In this document: positions 60,364 through 64,000 of the stretch, in pieces
Layout of the letters: the number at the start of each line of letters is the position of its first letter
Numbering within the stretch: the stretch's first letter is position 1
DNA from: Ruminococcaceae bacterium AM07-15
GTDB taxonomy: Bacteria > Bacillota > Clostridia > Oscillospirales > Butyricicoccaceae
NCBI GenBank assembly: GCA_003477405.1
Contig: QUDE01000002.1
Span: 207,541-271,540 of the forward strand
Direction of reading: 5' to 3'
Length of the DNA stretch: 64,000 nt
Notes under the pieces: generated by a model
What the model was told of the DNA's origin: nothing
Database searches by the model: none
What the model saw: only the letters and a program-made list of their open reading frames with translations
Position numbers and translations under genes: made by a program

Positions 60364-60786
60364 TCAATCATTTTTTTGGAGATAAGCATTAATCTTTGAT
60401 AGAATATTTTCAAAGTCCTGCCTTACCTCACACTCCCAAATCACAATGACTTTCCAGCCAATGGCTTCAAGTTCTTTAATATGTTCCTGATCCCGCTGCT
60501 TTGTTCGCTCTATCTTGGGACCCCAGTATGTTTTGTTTGACTGGCTCGTATGGGCATATCGGCTTCCGCAATCATGTCCATGCCAGTAGCATCCATGAAT
60601 AAAAATAGCTATTTTCTTTTTGGTAAAGACAATGTCAGGTTTACCTGGCAATGCCTTATAATTGACCCGGTACCGGTATCCCATCGCAAAGAGGCGGCGG
60701 CGTACCATCATCTCAATGCTGGTATTCTTACTCTTGATGTGGGACATGATTTTACTTCTCCGGTCAGAAGAAATCGTATCGGCCAT
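60364..60786 (-). CDS. vsr: Very short patch repair endonuclease
   Basis: Vsr, 140 residues, nicks T:G mismatches left by deamination of 5-methylcytosine at methyltransferase sites. The start (RRSKIMSHIKSKNTSIEM), the catalytic strand GKPDIVFTKKKIAIFIHG and the zinc-binding GCYWHGHDC are clear. The ATG overlaps the stop of the restriction enzyme gene (TAATG). It protects the genome from mutations caused by the linked m5C methyltransferase, so it is functionally part of the R-M operon. Confidence 0.95.
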   Translation of the reverse strand: MADTISSDRRSKIMSHIKSKNTSIEMMVRRRLFAMGYRYRVNYKALPGKPDIVFTKKKIAIFIHGCYWHGHDCGSRYAHTSQSNKTYWGPKIERTKQRDQEHIKELEAIGWKVIVIWECEVRQDFENILSKINAYLQKND

Positions 60787-61661
60787 TATACAGTCAAATC
60801 CAGCGGCAAATCAGAAATGTCTTTTAGCCGCTTGCCCTGAACAAGCGTTTCCAAAGTTTCAACTGCATCCTCGGAACCAACTTCTTTGACAGCACGCATC
60901 AACTCATAGAGAGCAAAGTGGTATACACAATCAATATCGCCTGTTCCTAACGCAAGTGATGCCAGACGGTTCGGAATGGGTTCCGCCGTAACTACAACGA
61001 TATGAGGCAGGTGTCCCTTCCTGTTCCGAATCAAATTCAGCGCCTCAGTCCGGCTATTTTGAGCCCGATCGCTTCTCATTGTAAATTTGGCTGATACACT
61101 TGCGTGCAGTATGGGTTTACCACCGTTGGCTTTCCGAATATCTGCCATTTTACTTACATCTGTATCAACGATACGCTGAACGGCGTTGATTTCATCATCT
61201 TCATATAAATCGCGATAAACTACTACATCTGGTGCCACTAAGTAATCGTTTCCCAGAGCAGCTGCCAACTGAGCGTTCTGTGTAGTAAGTGCGTTTAAGT
61301 ACGCAAGATGCTCATATTGAGCAAAATCACTTGTCTTTAGTTTGTTGTTATTTCCAAGCTGTAGGATAGTCCAGCACCCTGGCCGTAAATTCTGAAGATG
61401 TGGAAAAGTTTCACGCAAAAAATCCATTGTAAGGATTTCAAATTGTTTGCCAAGTGTTTGCCCGGAAATCTTATCTACTGTATTTACAATATGATGATGT
61501 TCATCAACTAAAATATCAATAATTTTTCTGGAAATTGCTTTTGAACCCCGACTGCTGGTATCTGCATTCGATGCGACACCAGCCGAAGTTAATGTAAGGG
61601 TGTTCGTCTCAAATAACCGCTCGTGAAAGTGAAATCTCGCATTCGCTATCAATGCATCCAT
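60786..61661 (-). CDS. NgoMIV-type restriction endonuclease
   Basis: This 291-residue type II restriction enzyme has an active site that fits NgoMIV: a Glu in LGKQFEIL, Asp in VAPDVVVYRD, and ASVSAKFTMRSDRAQNSR with catalytic Ser and Lys (S-x-K) plus the RSDR recognition residues four positions after the Lys. NgoMIV cuts GCCGGC as a tetramer, so the same or a similar site is expected, though not proven. The ATG at 61661 follows AAAGGAG, and the first 53 bp overlap the methyltransferase end. The gene is in a lower-GC region. Confidence 0.9.
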   Translation of the reverse strand: MDALIANARFHFHERLFETNTLTLTSAGVASNADTSSRGSKAISRKIIDILVDEHHHIVNTVDKISGQTLGKQFEILTMDFLRETFPHLQNLRPGCWTILQLGNNNKLKTSDFAQYEHLAYLNALTTQNAQLAAALGNDYLVAPDVVVYRDLYEDDEINAVQRIVDTDVSKMADIRKANGGKPILHASVSAKFTMRSDRAQNSRTEALNLIRNRKGHLPHIVVVTAEPIPNRLASLALGTGDIDCVYHFALYELMRAVKEVGSEDAVETLETLVQGKRLKDISDLPLDLTV

Positions 61662-62595
61662 GTTCAAGACACTCCTTTATCTCTTCACCAACCGCTCGCG
61701 CTACCGGAGGAGGAAATGCATTTCCAATCATCCGGCACGCCACAGTTTTTCTTTTTCCGAATGTCCATGTGTCCGGGAATCCTTGAATTCGTGCCATCAT
61801 GCGGCTTGTAAGCCGGGGCATTCCCTCAAAATCTGGTGCTGGCGCTTCATTCGCAATCCCTTTCCCATCAACACCAAGTTCTGCCCAAGCATTGCGTGCT
61901 CTTGTCGGGCCCAAATCCGGCCCACCGTGCTTTTTAGAGCCGCCTACCAGCGTAGGAGCAATTTTATTAGCTTTAGCCGCCCAGTCTTTAGCCCCCGGCC
62001 AACCATTTTCGGCCATTAAATCATACAATGTTCTTCCCACGGTAGGGGCACTGCTAGGATCTTCATCTGGGTAGGAAAATACTCCTGCCTGATCGTTGCG
62101 TATACCGACAATAACCACCCTCGGACGAAGTTGTGGAACGCCAAAATTCGATGCGTTCAACAACTTAATTTGTGTCTTATATCCCAATTCCTGAATAGAG
62201 TCTAAGATATGTGTGCGGTACTCATTAAAGCTTGAATCTAAAAAACCTCTAACATTTTCCAACATAACTGCACGGGGCTGAATTTCCTTGATAAGACGGA
62301 TTGCTTCCGGGAACAGGTCGCGCTCATCATCTTTTCCTAACTGTTTACCTGCTACTGAAAAAGGAGGACATGGCACTCCACCCGCGAACAGATCTACACC
62401 CCTGTAAGGGCGTCCATCAAAATCGTGAACATCCGCACATATAACATTCCACTCAGGCCGGTTATCTTTTAAGACTTTACAATAATCAGCTTCATATTCC
62501 ACTAATGCGACATGAACAAAGCCAGCCATAGCAAGGCCCAGAGCCTGCCCTCCAGCTCCTGCACATATTTCAACACAAGTCAAAGGACGCTGCAT
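61609..62595 (-). CDS. DNA (cytosine-5) methyltransferase
   Basis: This 328-residue m5C methyltransferase protects the host from the adjacent restriction enzyme. Conserved blocks: motif I VEICAGAGGQALGL, motif IV with the catalytic PC in GGVPCPPFSVAGK, motif VI LENVRG, motif VIII QLRPRVVIVG and motif X IGNAFPPPVARAVGEE. The target-recognition region lies before motif IX (about residues 190-270). The ATG at 62595 follows GTGAGGAG; an ATG at 62640 overlapping the regulator stop is an alternative. It precedes the restriction enzyme gene. Confidence 0.95.
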   Translation of the reverse strand: MQRPLTCVEICAGAGGQALGLAMAGFVHVALVEYEADYCKVLKDNRPEWNVICADVHDFDGRPYRGVDLFAGGVPCPPFSVAGKQLGKDDERDLFPEAIRLIKEIQPRAVMLENVRGFLDSSFNEYRTHILDSIQELGYKTQIKLLNASNFGVPQLRPRVVIVGIRNDQAGVFSYPDEDPSSAPTVGRTLYDLMAENGWPGAKDWAAKANKIAPTLVGGSKKHGGPDLGPTRARNAWAELGVDGKGIANEAPAPDFEGMPRLTSRMMARIQGFPDTWTFGKRKTVACRMIGNAFPPPVARAVGEEIKECLEHGCIDSECEISLSRAVI

Positions 62596-62639
62596 ATAAT
62601 TTCTCCTCACTGTTCTTTTGCAAATTGTCTGTACAGCCA

Positions 62640-62843
62640 TCACTCGTCTATAAATTCTACAATCTCGCCTATATCACATGATAGGGTTTGACAAATCCGG
62701 TGAAGGCTCTCCATAGAGACATATTCATTCTTGCCCATTTTGGCCAGTACATTGAAACTGATTCCCGCAGCGTCTTTTAGCTCTGTTCGATTCATCTTTT
62801 TATCAATCAGCATCTTCCATAGCTTGTCGTAACTGACTGGCAT
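62640..62843 (-). CDS. Small XRE-family regulator of the R-M operon
   Basis: This 67-residue helix-turn-helix protein has KMNRTELKDAAGISFNVLAK and EYVSMESLHRICQTLSCDIG, of the short Cro-like type often found beside methyltransferases. It heads the operon. It likely controls the timing of methyltransferase and nuclease expression, as C proteins do, though it is not a classical C protein. The ATG at 62843 has GGGGAA upstream. A palindrome near the transcript start is a candidate operator. Confidence 0.88.
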   Translation of the reverse strand: MPVSYDKLWKMLIDKKMNRTELKDAAGISFNVLAKMGKNEYVSMESLHRICQTLSCDIGEIVEFIDE

Positions 62844-62855
62844 AATCAATTCCCC

Positions 62856-62869
62856 ATTCGTTGTCGAAT
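62856..62869 (-). promoter_or_regulatory. Candidate operator of the R-M regulator
   Basis: ATTCG-TTGT-CGAAT is a perfect 5-bp dyad located just downstream of the expected transcript start near 62871, where binding would block transcription. Confidence 0.5.
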
Positions 62870-62877
62870 TGTTTTAT

Positions 62878-62906
62878 ATTATACCACATCACGCACGCAT
62901 CAGCAA
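62878..62906 (-). promoter_or_regulatory. Promoter of the R-M/Vsr/OLD operon
   Basis: On the minus strand, TTGCTG (62901-62906) and TATAAT (62878-62883) are spaced by 17 bp. It begins only 31 bp from the left end of the IS element. Confidence 0.78.
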
Positions 62907-62937
62907 GATAATCTCACGAAAGGGTGAGTGCACAGGG

Positions 62938-62963
62938 TGTAGGTGTTACAATGATGTGTGACA
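62938..62963 (+). repeat. IS left terminal inverted repeat
   Basis: This 26-bp end matches the reverse complement of 63975-64000 at 22 positions, with differences at positions 8, 10, 11 and 23. Confidence 0.88.
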
Positions 62964-62989
62964 AATAGAAAAAAGAAGAGCGAATAGGA

Positions 62990-63979
62990 GTGACCTGTGA
63001 TAAGGTTAAGTTGCTGAGACAAAACCGAAAGGCAGGTGTCACCCTATTCGCCATGAATAAGATAGCACAGACAATGCGGTTTAGACAAGTGGTGATAGAG
63101 TATGCAAATAAGCATGGTGTGGCAGAAGCCACGATCCGTTATCATGTGAATCGGCAATATATCTATCGCTGGCGCAAACGGTATGACGGAACGCTCCAAT
63201 CCCTTGCAGACCGATCCCATCGACCACATAGTCACCCCAATCAGCACACAGAGGAAGAGATCAAGCTCATTTTGAATATGAGACGGCGAAATCCCAATAC
63301 GGGAATTGTGGTATTCTGGGTAAAGCTGCGCAAACGAGGCTACACCAGATCCATCTCCGGATTATACCGGTTTCTTCGTAAGCGAGGGGCCATGGCCACC
63401 AAGCTGCCGAACCCTAAATACATACCAAAGCCCTATGAGCAAATGCAATATCCCGGTCAACGAGTGCAGATCGATGTGAAGTTTGTGCCACAAGTCTGTA
63501 TTGTTGGGCAACAGGAGCCAACACAGTGGTTCCAATATACCTTCCTGGATGAGTACAGCCGTTTTCGGCACATAGAGGCTTTCCAGGAACACAGCACTTA
63601 TTCCTCCACGGAGTTCTTGCGCCATGTGATCAAAAAATTTCCTTTTGCCATTGAATGTGTTCAGACAGACAATGGCACTGAATTTACCAATCGTCTGCTT
63701 CCAAAAGGCAATGACAAGCCAACACTCTTTGAACGGGAACTGCAACGCCTTGGCATACGGCACAAACTTATTCGCCCATATACGCCTCGCCACAACGGCA
63801 AAGTTGAGCGCAGCCACCGCAAGGATAATGAGGAATTCTATGCTTCCCACCGCTTTTTCAGCTTTGAAGATTTCAAAACTCAGCTCGCCATCCGGGAGCG
63901 AGCTTACAACAATTTCCCCATGCGTCCACTCTCCTGGCGCTCTCCTAAACAGGTCTTACTCTCTTTTCCTCATCTGTAA
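62990..63979 (+). CDS. IS481-family DDE transposase
   Basis: This 329-residue transposase has an N-terminal helix-turn-helix region (about residues 30-80, with ATIRYHVNRQYIYRWRKRYD) and a C-terminal rve integrase domain. The DDE triad is seen as Asp in VQIDVKFVPQ (about 160), Asp in VQTDNGTEFTN and Glu in GKVERSHRKD. A GTG start at 62990 reads MTCDKVKLLRQNRKAG; the ribosome-binding site is very close to it. An internal ATG at 63053 is an alternative. The frame is intact, so the element may be active. Confidence 0.9.
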   Translation: MTCDKVKLLRQNRKAGVTLFAMNKIAQTMRFRQVVIEYANKHGVAEATIRYHVNRQYIYRWRKRYDGTLQSLADRSHRPHSHPNQHTEEEIKLILNMRRRNPNTGIVVFWVKLRKRGYTRSISGLYRFLRKRGAMATKLPNPKYIPKPYEQMQYPGQRVQIDVKFVPQVCIVGQQEPTQWFQYTFLDEYSRFRHIEAFQEHSTYSSTEFLRHVIKKFPFAIECVQTDNGTEFTNRLLPKGNDKPTLFERELQRLGIRHKLIRPYTPRHNGKVERSHRKDNEEFYASHRFFSFEDFKTQLAIRERAYNNFPMRPLSWRSPKQVLLSFPHL

Positions 63980-64000
63980 CACATCATTGACAAACCTACA
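63975..64000 (-). repeat. IS right terminal inverted repeat
   Basis: The reverse complement begins TGTAGGTTTGTC and ends TGTTACA. It pairs with the left end at 62938-62963. Confidence 0.88.

Larger units (their letters stand above)
62938..64000 (+). mobile_element. IS481-like insertion sequence, complete
   Basis: This 1063-bp element is bounded by imperfect 26-bp inverted repeats: left 62938-62963 (TGTAGGTG...GTGACA) and right 63975-64000. They match at 22 of 26 positions and both ends begin TGTAGGT. The single transposase fills the interior. The right end coincides with the last base of the window, so any target duplication cannot be checked. Confidence 0.88.

Noticed and set aside
1..64000. 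CRISPR arrays, rRNA and tRNA genes
   Set aside because: No regularly spaced direct repeats, no rRNA-like conserved stretches and no tRNA cloverleaf with CCA-proximal features were recognised by eye.

Overview
The window looks like chromosome of an anaerobic, spore-forming Firmicute of the class Clostridia, most likely in or near the Oscillospiraceae/Ruminococcaceae. The basis is a moderately GC-rich chromosome carrying SpoIID-like and SpoIIM-like genes, a CwlD-type amidase, a tyrosine T-box leader, the tgt-yajC-TIGR04086 gene order, a hybrid-cluster-protein operon, an SLH-anchored surface protein and many intrinsic terminators. This assignment is an inference; no rRNA or tRNA gene is present in the window.

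Layout. 1-4.5 kb: end of a response regulator, a histidine kinase and an FtsX-type ABC exporter. 4.6-9.6 kb: a membrane protein, a MATE exporter with an M20 dipeptidase, and a divergent XRE-cupin regulator. 9.6-21.2 kb: housekeeping genes for tRNA charging and queuosine (T-box/tyrS, queA, tgt), a SpoIID-like protein, a beta-CASP metallo-hydrolase, a nucleoside-kinase-like protein, an M20 peptidase, rmuC and yajC. 21.3-28.4 kb: an M14 peptidase, a SpoIIM-like protein with a catalytically degraded XerD-like protein, and a TetR regulator with oleate hydratase. 28.4-31.9 kb: hcp, cupin and ferredoxin genes divergent from a Crp/Fnr regulator. 32-40.1 kb: an intact XerC-like recombinase, an HlyD/MacB-type pair with no ATPase, radA, an amidase, a ComB-like phosphatase and a 20-cysteine protein. 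40.1-53 kb: a dehydrogenase, YihY, a nitroreductase, a two-component system, small enzymes, a large LRR-SLH surface protein, a DUF169 protein, a frameshifted ZIP transporter and a phosphatase. 53-55.6 kb: a BlaI/M56 sensor pair with two operators.

The last 8.5 kb (55.6-64 kb) is accessory DNA with visibly lower GC in many stretches. It holds two lipoprotein genes sharing a near-identical promoter-leader-signal-peptide module but divergent mature parts, a SLOG-like protein, an XRE regulator, and a five-gene defence operon: small XRE regulator, m5C methyltransferase, NgoMIV-type restriction enzyme, Vsr repair nuclease and an OLD-like ATPase/TOPRIM protein. A complete IS481-like element with matching terminal inverted repeats abuts the operon promoter and ends at the last base of the window.

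The most promising candidate for something undescribed is the R-M/Vsr operon that ends in an OLD-like ATPase. Next are the degraded XerD beside SpoIIM, the lipoprotein cassette exchange, and the ZIP gene broken at a slippery-looking homopolymer.
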